Shown: piece after piece, positions 25,253 to 32,631 of the stretch
Position numbering within the stretch: the first letter of the stretch is position 1
Layout: each line of letters begins with the position of its first letter
Assembly: GCF_003254565.1 (NCBI RefSeq)
Contig: NZ_QJRI01000168.1
Coordinates: forward strand, 89,414 to 153,413
Length of the DNA stretch: 64,000 nucleotides
Reading direction: 5' to 3'
Source of the DNA: Flavobacterium nitrogenifigens
Lineage (GTDB): Bacteria > Bacteroidota > Bacteroidia > Flavobacteriales > Flavobacteriaceae
Position numbers and translations under genes: made by a program
Notes under the pieces: model-generated
What the model saw: the letters and a program-made list of their open reading frames with translations, nothing else
The model's database searches: none
Told to the model about the DNA's origin: nothing

Positions 25253-25320
25253 ATGTTCCGCTAGGAACATCTCATCGGTAGCAAAAAAAATGTTTAGTTG
25301 GTTCACGTCCCGTAGGGACG
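25253..25320 (+). repeat. Palindrome pair A-B, copy 6
   Basis: Unit A (25253-25270) and unit B (25306-25320). It ends 9 bases before the stop codon of the CinA-domain gene. It is one half of the 145 bp tandem duplication with copy 5. Confidence 0.88.
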
Positions 25321-25329
25321 TTTGATTGG

Positions 25330-25803
25330 TTAAATTTCCCTCAAAATCAAATCGGCCACAACATCTATTGCTTGATTAATAATTTTTTCGGGAGTTCCTT
25401 TAAACTCAAAACGCTTGGCAATTTGTTTTTCGCCAAAAATGATATGGATGAAAATGGTCCCAACTGGTTTTGACTCGCTTTCGCTTCCGCCTGGTGTAGT
25501 CAGTCCTGTTAAACCCACACAAATATCTGAATTAATATAGCGGTAAAAATTTTGCGCCATCAACTTGGTAACCTCAGCAGATTCGGCGCTGTATTGTTCT
25601 ATGGTTCCCCACGGAATATGAAGTAAATCTTCTTTCATTGAAGAATGATAACAGACTATTCCTCCTATGAGAATTCTTCCAGAATTAAGAACTGTCGAAA
25701 ATTCATAACATATTTTTCCAGCAGAAGCACTTTCTGCAAATGCTATTGTTAAGTTCTTTTCTATTAAACTCTGACAACATGCGGTTACCTTATCTGACGC
25801 CAT
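25330..25803 (-). CDS. CinA C-terminal domain protein (nicotinamide-nucleotide amidase family)
   Basis: A 157-residue stand-alone CinA_C (PncC-like) domain. It has AFAESASAGKI near residues 21-31, GGIVCYHSSMKEDLL, VGLTGLTTPGG and KPVGTIFIHI. PncC enzymes hydrolyse nicotinamide mononucleotide in NAD salvage. The common AESCTGG motif is AESASAG here, so the Cys-Thr-Gly part is altered. I have seen this form described in stand-alone Bacteroidota homologues but cannot check activity. Its 3' end has been duplicated together with a palindrome pair. Confidence 0.82.
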   Translation of the reverse strand: MASDKVTACCQSLIEKNLTIAFAESASAGKICYEFSTVLNSGRILIGGIVCYHSSMKEDLLHIPWGTIEQYSAESAEVTKLMAQNFYRYINSDICVGLTGLTTPGGSESESKPVGTIFIHIIFGEKQIAKRFEFKGTPEKIINQAIDVVADLILREI

Positions 25804-26144
25804 ATTGATTTCAAATTTAATTACACATTAATTTCAACCTCAAATGTAGATTGTTTCAATATAGTAAACTTACATAATTTCTTACAATATTTACATTGTA
25901 AGTAACTGTTAATTATGCAACTATCATTTATTTTTTTATAAGAACTTCTTTCTGATTATGTTGTAATTTTGTAAATAGAGCTTTTTATAGTCAAATAGTA
26001 CACGGCCTAGAAATAATATAAAAGCCAAAATGCCTTGACTAATAAAAGTTAGGATTAGACAATTACAGTAAACTGTAAAGAATTAACTACTCTTCTTTAA
26101 GAAGGTTCGATTTTGAAAAAATAATAATCTTAAAAAATAGTATT
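25804..26144. other. Intergenic stretch with weak promoter signals
   Basis: This 341 bp AT-rich gap separates divergent genes. TAATTTTG at 25964-25971 fits a -7 box, but no TTG lies 19 bases upstream, and the next gene starts 173 bases later. No gene or repeat recognised. Confidence 0.35.
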
Positions 26145-26633
26145 ATGGAAAAGCAACACAACCATGATTATGGTCAGTTTGACCCTGATTATATCGAACA
26201 AAATACTCTTGTTGACGGAACATATTCTAATGAGGATGAGTTTAAACAAATTTTGAAAAAACATGACAATAGAGAATTTGGCGAAAGCGACCCTGATTAT
26301 TATGAGCAAAATATGGTGATTGACAACGACAATTATGCACGAGATGAAGATCCGTACCAGTATCAGGAAGAATTTATTGAAGATTCTGTGCTTCCAAAAG
26401 GAGATTTTGAGCCAAATACTACTATTCGTTCAGAAAACATTCCGAATCAAGAAAGAATAATTAATGAAGATGACGCCATTACCAACGATGGCACAAAAGA
26501 CGATTTAAACGATGAATATCATCCTGATTTAGATTACGAAAATGATTTAGAAAAAGACGAGGATTTTGACAAGGATGAAGAATTGGACGATTTTGACGCA
26601 GAACATTATCCCGAAAATCATCCTAGAGAATAG
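26145..26633 (+). CDS. Acidic repeat protein, probably disordered, unknown function
   Basis: A 162-residue, strongly acidic protein with no signal peptide or membrane segment. Two copies of a short repeat stand out: FDPDYIEQNTLVDG (residues 13-26) and SDPDYYEQNMVIDN (about 50-63), each preceded by a His/Asp-Tyr-Gly or Arg-Glu-Phe-Gly context. The C-terminal 50 residues are mostly Asp and Glu. It looks intrinsically disordered and could bind cations or basic proteins. It is the first of three small plus-strand genes (26145-27377), which may form one transcript. I do not recognise the family. Confidence 0.65.
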   Translation: MEKQHNHDYGQFDPDYIEQNTLVDGTYSNEDEFKQILKKHDNREFGESDPDYYEQNMVIDNDNYARDEDPYQYQEEFIEDSVLPKGDFEPNTTIRSENIPNQERIINEDDAITNDGTKDDLNDEYHPDLDYENDLEKDEDFDKDEELDDFDAEHYPENHPRE

Positions 26634-26666
26634 CAAAATTTATCGTAAATTGTAATGTATTAATTT

Positions 26667-27065
26667 ATGGATCTAGCAGTTCAAATTGTCTGGCTTTTTG
26701 TATTAGCAATTCCAATTGCTTGTATTAGCTGGACTGTCACACATGAAGAGATTTTTAGAGAACCGCATGAATGGTGTGTCAGGCATTCTAAAAATGACAA
26801 ATACATACTGTCAAGAAAGTTCTTTTATCTTCTCACTTGTGAATATTGCTTCAGTCATTATGTTACAATTGCCTTTCTGGTTATCTGCGATTATAAACTT
26901 TTGTTAAATGACTGGAGAGGATATATTTTGGCAGGGTTTTCTCTGGTCTTTATGGCAAATGTTTATATGAGTCTTTTTGCTCTATTGCGCCAAGCTATAA
27001 AAAAAGAAAAGGTCGAAATTGAGAAAATTGAAAGTGAAACTGACACTGAAAACAGTAAAAATTAA
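26667..27065 (+). CDS. Small membrane protein with CxxCxxH motif
   Basis: A 132-residue protein with about three membrane segments (near residues 5-22, 62-80 and 85-105), a soluble stretch with EEIFREPHEWC between the first two, and a charged C-terminal tail (KKEKVEIEKIES). The motif CEYCFSH at about 52-58 could bind a metal and recalls small DUF1360-type membrane proteins, a tentative comparison. It lies 33 bases after the acidic repeat gene and 39 before the next small gene. Confidence 0.6.
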   Translation: MDLAVQIVWLFVLAIPIACISWTVTHEEIFREPHEWCVRHSKNDKYILSRKFFYLLTCEYCFSHYVTIAFLVICDYKLLLNDWRGYILAGFSLVFMANVYMSLFALLRQAIKKEKVEIEKIESETDTENSKN

Positions 27066-27104
27066 GAAATAACAAATAAGTATAATTAAAAATTAATTGG
27101 CATT

Positions 27105-27377
27105 ATGGAGAATTTGAATTTTATAGACCCATTATTACACGGAATTAAACCTGAAAGCAAACCGTTAAATCTGTCAGTAAAACAAATGGTATTTGCAGGC
27201 GTTGGAGCTCTTTTAGCATCGGCAGTTTTGAATAAAACAGGACATAAAAAAGCAAGTGCTGTTGTAGGAAGTCTTGCATTACCAATTTTAGCATCGGCTT
27301 GCTATAAAAAATACAGTCAAGTATCTAAAGAAAAAATTGATGCTCAGGCAAGCAGCGGTATCGAATACAATCACTAA
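27105..27377 (+). CDS. Small protein with glycine/alanine-rich hydrophobic stretch
   Basis: A 90-residue protein with a hydrophobic region rich in Ala, Gly and Val (MVFAGVGALLASAVLN and VVGSLALPILASACY, roughly residues 28-66), suggesting one or two membrane segments. There is no signal peptidase site. It is the last of three small plus-strand genes and is followed by a bidirectional terminator. Function unknown. Confidence 0.55.
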   Translation: MENLNFIDPLLHGIKPESKPLNLSVKQMVFAGVGALLASAVLNKTGHKKASAVVGSLALPILASACYKKYSQVSKEKIDAQASSGIEYNH

Positions 27378-27394
27378 TCCTTATAAACTATCAT

Positions 27395-27432
27395 AAAAAA
27401 GAGCGCTTATTTTGTTATAAGCGCTCTTTTTC
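27395..27432. terminator. Bidirectional terminator between convergent genes
   Basis: AAAAAAGAGCGCTTAT and ATAAGCGCTCTTTTT form a long stem with a TTTGTT loop. It lies between the plus-strand gene ending at 27377 and the minus-strand gene ending at 27445, and has A/T tracts on both sides. Confidence 0.88.
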
Positions 27433-27444
27433 ATTTAGGCTAAA

Positions 27445-27813
27445 TTAGTTTATATTTCCTTCGACCCAGTTTAATGCTTTATTAAAATCAACTTTTTTAT
27501 AACCACGAAACTCACCTGGAACAATATAGCTAAATCCGTTTGTGAAAGAAATGATTTCGTCAGTATCGGTAACAATAGCTGCTCTATTCCATTTTCCAAG
27601 ATTTTTTAAACCAAGAAGAGCATCTTGCAGCCAAGCACCTGTCGTAAAATTTTCAATATCGGTATCTAAAACCAATAAGAAATTAATTTCATTAGTCTGT
27701 TTTACCAAATGCTCAACGGCTGGAGCTACTGCTGTCACAAAGTCTTCTTTTGTCACTTCTGCCAATGCTCTAAAGGCAACAATATTATCTGTGGTATCGA
27801 TTTGATGTATCAT
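27445..27813 (-). CDS. SpoIIAA-like (STAS-fold) protein
   Basis: A 122-residue protein of the SpoIIAA-like family (PF11964, DUF3478). The features are VAFRALAEVTKEDF, then the alternating strand-helix pattern INFLLVLDTDIENFTTGAWLQD and RAAIVTDTDEIISF. The fold resembles STAS domains, which act in regulation or lipid binding; the role of this family is not settled. Single-gene unit. On the minus strand a TATATTTG element lies about 75 bases upstream of the start. Confidence 0.75.
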   Translation of the reverse strand: MIHQIDTTDNIVAFRALAEVTKEDFVTAVAPAVEHLVKQTNEINFLLVLDTDIENFTTGAWLQDALLGLKNLGKWNRAAIVTDTDEIISFTNGFSYIVPGEFRGYKKVDFNKALNWVEGNIN

Positions 27814-28036
27814 GATTTTTATACTTTTTGAGTTATTTAATGACGTTTTATTCTAGACATTTTGATGACGTTCAACATCACATCAAATATACTCATTATC
27901 AATCAGATAACACTTACATTTAACTATTCGTTTATTATATTTTTTTAAGTTTCTAAGCTTCTGAGATGATAAGATACTAAGGTTTAAAACCTGTGAAGTT
28001 TGGTTTAGTGGAAATATCTTAAACTTGAAACAAAAC

Positions 28037-28681
28037 TTAGATTCCCAGTTTTTCACTCAATTCCTCATACGAACTAAAAAGCTCTGCTCCTTCTTCTTGT
28101 AAATCTTCATTATTAAAGCCATTTGCAAAACCGTACACTTTAAATCCGCCACTTGCTCCAGCCTTAACACCAGCTTTACTATCTTCAACCACAATGCAAT
28201 CTTTTACTTCAAACCCCATTACTGCAGCAGCGTGAAGAAATATTCCAGGTTCTGGTTTCCAGCTACCAATTTGATAGGAACTGAATATTTTATTTTCAAA
28301 TCTATCCAATAATCCTGCTACTTCAAGATTCAAACGAATTTTTTCTTCTGGTCCGCTCGATGCAACACAGTACGGAATCTTCAATTTTTCAATATTTTCG
28401 ATAAAATCAATAATACCTTCCATTGGTTTTACCTGAGTTTTAAAAGCTTCAAAACTCTTTTCACGATATTCTGTTTCAAAATTTTCAGGGAGCTTTTGAT
28501 CAATTGCTTCTTCAATATGTCTGAAACAATCTTTTAGGTTTCGTCCGTTAAAATGACGGTACGCATCTTCCAATTCCATTTCAAATCCGTGTTCCTGCGC
28601 CATTTCCAGCAATATTCCGTTACCGATTTTCTCTGTATCGACCAAAACTCCGTCACAATCGAAAATAATACATTTAACCAT
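28037..28681 (-). CDS. HAD-superfamily phosphatase (subfamily IA)
   Basis: A 214-residue haloacid-dehalogenase-like hydrolase. Motif I is D8-x-D10 (FDCDGVLVDTE), motif II is the Ser in VASSGPEEK, motif III is the Lys of GSWKPEPG and motif IV is VVEDSKAG. The helical cap lies between motifs I and II. Sequence relatives include beta-phosphoglucomutase and sugar-phosphate phosphatases. A phosphatase acting on a sugar phosphate is likely; the substrate is unknown. It lies upstream of the polysaccharide locus but on the other strand. Confidence 0.85.
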   Translation of the reverse strand: MVKCIIFDCDGVLVDTEKIGNGILLEMAQEHGFEMELEDAYRHFNGRNLKDCFRHIEEAIDQKLPENFETEYREKSFEAFKTQVKPMEGIIDFIENIEKLKIPYCVASSGPEEKIRLNLEVAGLLDRFENKIFSSYQIGSWKPEPGIFLHAAAVMGFEVKDCIVVEDSKAGVKAGASGGFKVYGFANGFNNEDLQEEGAELFSSYEELSEKLGI

Positions 28682-28896
28682 TTCTGTTGATTTTCATTTA
28701 ATTATAAATTTCTCCTGAAGTAAAATCAGGAAATGTAAATTACGAAAAATAATCTATTTCCTCTTTCAAAGCTTTTCTGCTCATTTTCAACATTCTGTAC
28801 AGAATTACTCCTATTCTGTATTTTCAATTCCGTTTTGATTTGTACTTTTATAACCCTATCAAACCTAATTTTTGAAATAGTAAAAACCGAAGAATT

Positions 28897-30066
28897 TTGA
28901 AAAAACATCTTTTTATCATAACCATTCTGACAGCCAATTTTGCTGCTTTTTCTCAGAATAAAATCATTACAATTACCAACAATTTAAAAGTTGACAGAGA
29001 ATTTGAAACCATAGAACTGACTAAAAAATCACTTGGTTTAGCAGATAATGCAAAACTCGAAAATTATGCTGTAAAAGAAATTGAAAACAATTCCTACTTA
29101 GAAACTCAAACCGTAGATAATGATGGCGATGGAAATGCTGATGTTCTACTTTTTCAGCCAAAAATAAAAGCTTCTTCAAAACAGGATTTTGAAGTATTCA
29201 TTGGAACAAATCCAAACACTTCAAAAGTAGCAAGCTGCTATTCTCGTTTTGTTCCAGAACGTACAGACGATTATGCTTGGGAAAACAACAAAGTGGCATT
29301 TAGAACTTATGGTCCTGTAGCACAAAAAATGGTCGAGGATAAAATTCCAGGTGGAACTCTAACCAGCGGAATTGACGCGTGGCTCAAAAGAGTAGATTAT
29401 CCAATTATTAACAAATGGTATGAAAAAGCCACTAACGGAACAGGAACGTATCATAAAGACACTGGTGAAGGTCTGGACAATTTTCATGTGGGCGACAGCC
29501 GCGGTGTGGGCGGAATTGCAGTAAATGTAGATGGAAAATACTATTTCTCTAAAAATTTCATCAGCTGGAAAACCATTACAACGGGGCCAATTAGAACTAG
29601 TTTTATTCTGACTTATGCCGATTGGGACGCAAAAGGAAAAAAAATAACGGAATCAAAATTAATCAGTTTAGATTACGGAAGTCAGCTTTCGCGTTTTGAA
29701 ATCAATATTACAGGAACAAAAAATATTGCTGCTGGATTAACTCTTCATGAGAAAAAAGGAACTACTGGAACAAATCTTAAAGAAGGATGGTTAAGCTATT
29801 GGGAACCCATTGACGATTCTGAAATTGGAATAGGTTTAGTGGCTCCAAAAAACACTTTATTAAGTTTTGACAATCATGTAACAGACGAAAAAGACTTGAG
29901 TAATCTGTACGGAAATATTACTGTTAAAAACAACAAAGCCATTTATTATGTTGGTTTCGGATGGAAAAAAGGAAGTCCGTTTCAAACTAAACAAGAATGG
30001 GAAAAGTATTTGAGTTCTTTTGCGGAAAAGATTAATAATCCTTTGATTGTGAAGACTAAAAAATAA
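28897..30066 (+). CDS. DUF4861 secreted protein with TTG start
   Basis: A 389-residue secreted protein with a signal peptide (KHLFIITILTANFAAFSQ). It matches DUF4861: LETQTVDNDGDGNADVLLFQP, YSRFVPERTDDYAWENNKVAFRTYGP and TGEGLDNFHVGDSRGVGG. The family is common in Bacteroidota loci for pectin and uronate-rich polysaccharides and is thought to act on uronate-containing sugars, but its chemistry is not established for this member. The only usable start is TTG at 28897-28899, since stops lie close upstream and no ATG precedes the signal peptide. It opens the polysaccharide locus. Confidence 0.83.
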   Translation: MKKHLFIITILTANFAAFSQNKIITITNNLKVDREFETIELTKKSLGLADNAKLENYAVKEIENNSYLETQTVDNDGDGNADVLLFQPKIKASSKQDFEVFIGTNPNTSKVASCYSRFVPERTDDYAWENNKVAFRTYGPVAQKMVEDKIPGGTLTSGIDAWLKRVDYPIINKWYEKATNGTGTYHKDTGEGLDNFHVGDSRGVGGIAVNVDGKYYFSKNFISWKTITTGPIRTSFILTYADWDAKGKKITESKLISLDYGSQLSRFEINITGTKNIAAGLTLHEKKGTTGTNLKEGWLSYWEPIDDSEIGIGLVAPKNTLLSFDNHVTDEKDLSNLYGNITVKNNKAIYYVGFGWKKGSPFQTKQEWEKYLSSFAEKINNPLIVKTKK

Positions 30067-30073
30067 CACAATC

Positions 30074-30174
30074 TTGTCATCCTGACGAAGGAAGAATCAC
30101 ACACGAAATCGACAAAGTTTCTTGACATTCTAAGTAGAGCTACTTGTGTGATCCTTCCTTCGTCAGGATGACAA
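30074..30174. repeat. Interspersed palindromic element with 29 bp arms, copy 1
   Basis: Left arm 30074-30102 (TTGTCATCCTGACGAAGG...) and right arm 30146-30174 are near-perfect inverted copies. The element is 101 bp. A second copy with the same ends but a different middle lies at 57933-58034. Both lie just downstream of genes and contain no coding sequence, like a small MITE or REP element. Confidence 0.88.
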
Positions 30175-30188
30175 AAAAACCAAAAAAA

Positions 30189-31211
30189 TTACTTTCTCGC
30201 AGGAAAATAATTCTCCTTCAAAATAATCTCCAACGGAATATAATGCGTTCGTTCAGTTTCTTCCTGAAGAACAAGTTTCTTATACAAATAATTAATTCCT
30301 AAATATCCCTGTTCTTCTGGCCTTTGATTGATCAAGAAATCAATAACCCCTTTGTTAAGGTATTCGATATTTTCTTTTAGCAAATCAAAACCAATAATTC
30401 GAACACCGTTTATATTGTTTTTATTTAAAAAGTTGGCCACAATGTAAGCTCTTGAATTAGGTACAAAAACACTATTTATTCCAGAAAACATTTCCAAACT
30501 CAGCTGATCAATTCCAGAATCTTTTAAAGTTACTTCTGAGAATTTAAAATGAGTCAATTCGTTATGATCTTCAAAATACGAATAAAATCCTTTGATGCGC
30601 TGTTGATAAACAGATGTGCTTTCGATTTCTCGGGTTATTTTAAAAATCAAAACCTGTCTTTCGTTTTTCACCGCAAAACTGATTAATCTTCCTGCCAAAT
30701 ATCCACTCTGAAAAGCGTCTTGTCCCACATAAGCATGTTCATTTTCTTCAGAGATATTCGAATCGATCATCACAACCGGAATATTTTTCTTTTCGTATTC
30801 TTTTAAAAACTGAACTGAATCATCATAAAAAATTGGAGCAAACAATAAACCGTCACAATCAAACTCCATTATTTTCTGCGTCGTTTCTTTAAACGATGCC
30901 AAATTGTAATCGTAAAAAAAGTAATCCAGTACAATTCCGAATTTGCTAAACTCCAAAGCTGCTTTTTCAATACCCTCAGCCTGACATTTCCAATATTCTA
31001 AAGTTTCTGATTTTGGAAGAAAAACTGCAAAATGAAATTTCTTATTCAGCGCTAGATTACTTGCCAAAATATTTCGCGTATAACCAAACTCTTCAATAAT
31101 CGCATTGACCTTGTCAACGGTTTCTTGAGCCACTTGTCCACGTTTGTGTATAATTCTGTCGACTGTTCCAGCAGAAACATTGGCTAATTCGGCAATCTTT
31201 TTAATTGTTAT
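30189..31211 (-). CDS. LacI-family regulator, start codon not canonical
   Basis: The C-terminal periplasmic-binding-like effector domain and hinge are clear (GYTRNILASNLALNKKFHFAV, VGQDAFQSGYLAG, IIGFDLL). Upstream, in the same frame, the classic N-terminal helix-turn-helix is present (IKKIAELANVSAGTVDRII, then HKRGQVAQETVDK), but no ATG, GTG or TTG precedes it before a stop codon. The first canonical start is a GTG at 31133, which would remove most of the helix-turn-helix. The likely start is a rare ATA or ATT near 31211-31203, giving about 340 residues, the usual LacI length. It diverges from the uronate operon and is its likely repressor, with an operator at 31321-31334. Confidence 0.8.
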   Translation of the reverse strand: MTIKKIAELANVSAGTVDRIIHKRGQVAQETVDKVNAIIEEFGYTRNILASNLALNKKFHFAVFLPKSETLEYWKCQAEGIEKAALEFSKFGIVLDYFFYDYNLASFKETTQKIMEFDCDGLLFAPIFYDDSVQFLKEYEKKNIPVVMIDSNISEENEHAYVGQDAFQSGYLAGRLISFAVKNERQVLIFKITREIESTSVYQQRIKGFYSYFEDHNELTHFKFSEVTLKDSGIDQLSLEMFSGINSVFVPNSRAYIVANFLNKNNINGVRIIGFDLLKENIEYLNKGVIDFLINQRPEEQGYLGINYLYKKLVLQEETERTHYIPLEIILKENYFPARK

Positions 31212-31282
31212 GATATTGATTCTTTTTAAGTTAAAAATATAAAAGCAGTTGGGTAAAATTAATTTATTTTATCAAAAATAAG

Positions 31283-31312
31283 TTGTTTTACATCACATTT
31301 TGCATACATTTG
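31283..31312 (+). promoter_or_regulatory. Bacteroidota-type promoter of the uronate operon
   Basis: TTG at 31283-31285 and TACATTTG at 31305-31312 are separated by exactly 19 bases, matching TTG-N19-TAnnTTTG. The transcript would start near 31318, about 63 bases before the first ATG (31381). Confidence 0.75.
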
Positions 31313-31320
31313 TAAAACAC

Positions 31321-31334
31321 CGTGTACGCACACG
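31321..31334 (+). promoter_or_regulatory. Probable LacI-type operator
   Basis: CGTGTACGCACACG is an imperfect palindrome placed a few bases after the predicted transcription start, where a repressor would block elongation. The divergent LacI-family gene makes it the natural binding site. No second clear copy was seen in the window. Confidence 0.55.
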
Positions 31335-31380
31335 CAAATATACACATAACATTAAAAAACCAAAATAAAAACCGTACAAA

Positions 31381-31830
31381 ATGATAATAGACTCATTGCC
31401 TAATGCAGCAAAATACTACGGTCTGCATCCAAATTTCAAAAAAGCATTTGAATATGTAGCCCAAAATGATATTGCCAATCTTGAAGAAGGAGCTTACGAA
31501 ATTGGTGAAGGTTTAAAACTAATTGTAATTGTTGGAGAAGGAAGCACAAGAGAAGAAAGCATTAAAGGTTTTGAATGCCATGATAAAAACATCGACATTC
31601 AGATTTCTATAATTGGCCCTGAAACCTTTGCATGGAAACCTAGAGAAAAATGCATCAATCCAAATGGGGATTATAGCGAAGAAAGAGATGTTCGTTTCTT
31701 TCATGATAAACCCGATATGTTTTTTGAAATAAAAGAAAAGCAATTTACAATCCTGTTTCCAGAAGACGTCCATTCTGCTATGATTGCAAGCGGGCTATTG
31801 AAAAAAATTGTTATTAAAGTAAAAATATAA
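31381..31830 (+). CDS. YhcH/YjgK/YiaL family protein
   Basis: A 149-residue cupin-like protein of the YhcH/YjgK/YiaL (DUF386) family. The metal-site segments are FECHDKNIDIQI and LFPEDVHSAMIA. Family members sit with sugar-acid and sialic-acid catabolic genes; some are thought to be anomerases or isomerases. It is the first gene of the uronate operon, right after the promoter and operator, and 3 bases before the aldolase gene, which points to a role with hexuronates or their keto forms. Function not proven. Confidence 0.88.
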   Translation: MIIDSLPNAAKYYGLHPNFKKAFEYVAQNDIANLEEGAYEIGEGLKLIVIVGEGSTREESIKGFECHDKNIDIQISIIGPETFAWKPREKCINPNGDYSEERDVRFFHDKPDMFFEIKEKQFTILFPEDVHSAMIASGLLKKIVIKVKI

Positions 31831-31833
31831 GTA

Positions 31834-32496
31834 ATGAGCACCATTCAGAACGCTATAGATGTTATTTTAAAACAAGGAATGCTTCCGCTCTATTTCAATT
31901 CTGACGAAAGCAAAAGTATTGCGGTTTTAAAAACACTTTACAATGCAGGAATCAGAGCGGTAGAATACACAAGCCGTGGTCCAGAAGCACTTTCTAATTT
32001 CAAAAAAATGATTGAAGTAAGAAATGCTGAAATGCCTGAAATGCTTTTAGGAATTGGAACTATCAAAAATTTAGCGCAAGCAGAAACCTATTATTTAGCT
32101 GGAGCTGACTTTTTTATAAGTCCAGGATTTGTTCCTGAAGTAGCTTCATTTCTAATTGCTAAAGGTGTTTTATACGCTCCCGGATGTATGACACCAACAG
32201 AAATTATTGCGGCTGAAAATGCTGGTGTAAAATTCATCAAACTTTTCCCTGGGAATATATTAGGACCAGACTTCATGAGCGGTATTAGAGATATTTTTCC
32301 TGATTTAATTTTTATGCCAACTGGAGGTGTTGACACTACGAGACAAAGCATTGAAACTTGGTTTAATGCTGGGGTTTCTGCTGTTGGAATGGGCAGCAAA
32401 TTAATTAGCAAAGAAGTAATGGAATTCGATGCTTATGAGACAATTGAAAAAGAAACTAAAAGGGTTTTGGATTTGATAGAAACTATCAGAAAGTAA
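31834..32496 (+). CDS. eda: 2-dehydro-3-deoxy-phosphogluconate (KDPG) aldolase
   Basis: A 220-residue KDPG/KHG aldolase. E44 (VEYTSRGP) and the Schiff-base lysine K136 (VKFIKLFPG) are in place, as are SPGFVPEV and PTGGVDTT. It splits KDPG into pyruvate and glyceraldehyde 3-phosphate, the last step of the hexuronate and Entner-Doudoroff routes. It follows the YhcH gene by 3 bases. KDG kinase, which would supply its substrate, is not in the window. Confidence 0.9.
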   Translation: MSTIQNAIDVILKQGMLPLYFNSDESKSIAVLKTLYNAGIRAVEYTSRGPEALSNFKKMIEVRNAEMPEMLLGIGTIKNLAQAETYYLAGADFFISPGFVPEVASFLIAKGVLYAPGCMTPTEIIAAENAGVKFIKLFPGNILGPDFMSGIRDIFPDLIFMPTGGVDTTRQSIETWFNAGVSAVGMGSKLISKEVMEFDAYETIEKETKRVLDLIETIRK

Positions 32497-32631
32497 ATTC
32501 CAAATTTGAAAACCCAAATTCCAAAAACTCAGTTTGTACCGATTAGACTAATTAAAAAGTAAAAATTAATTATACAAAAATGTACTTTATTTCCAATTTG
32601 GAATTTAAAGTATTGAAAATTAAAAACTAAA

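Noticed and set aside
20830..25320. CRISPR array
   Set aside because: The repeats are hairpins in pairs at irregular distances with genes between them, and there are no regular spacers or cas genes.
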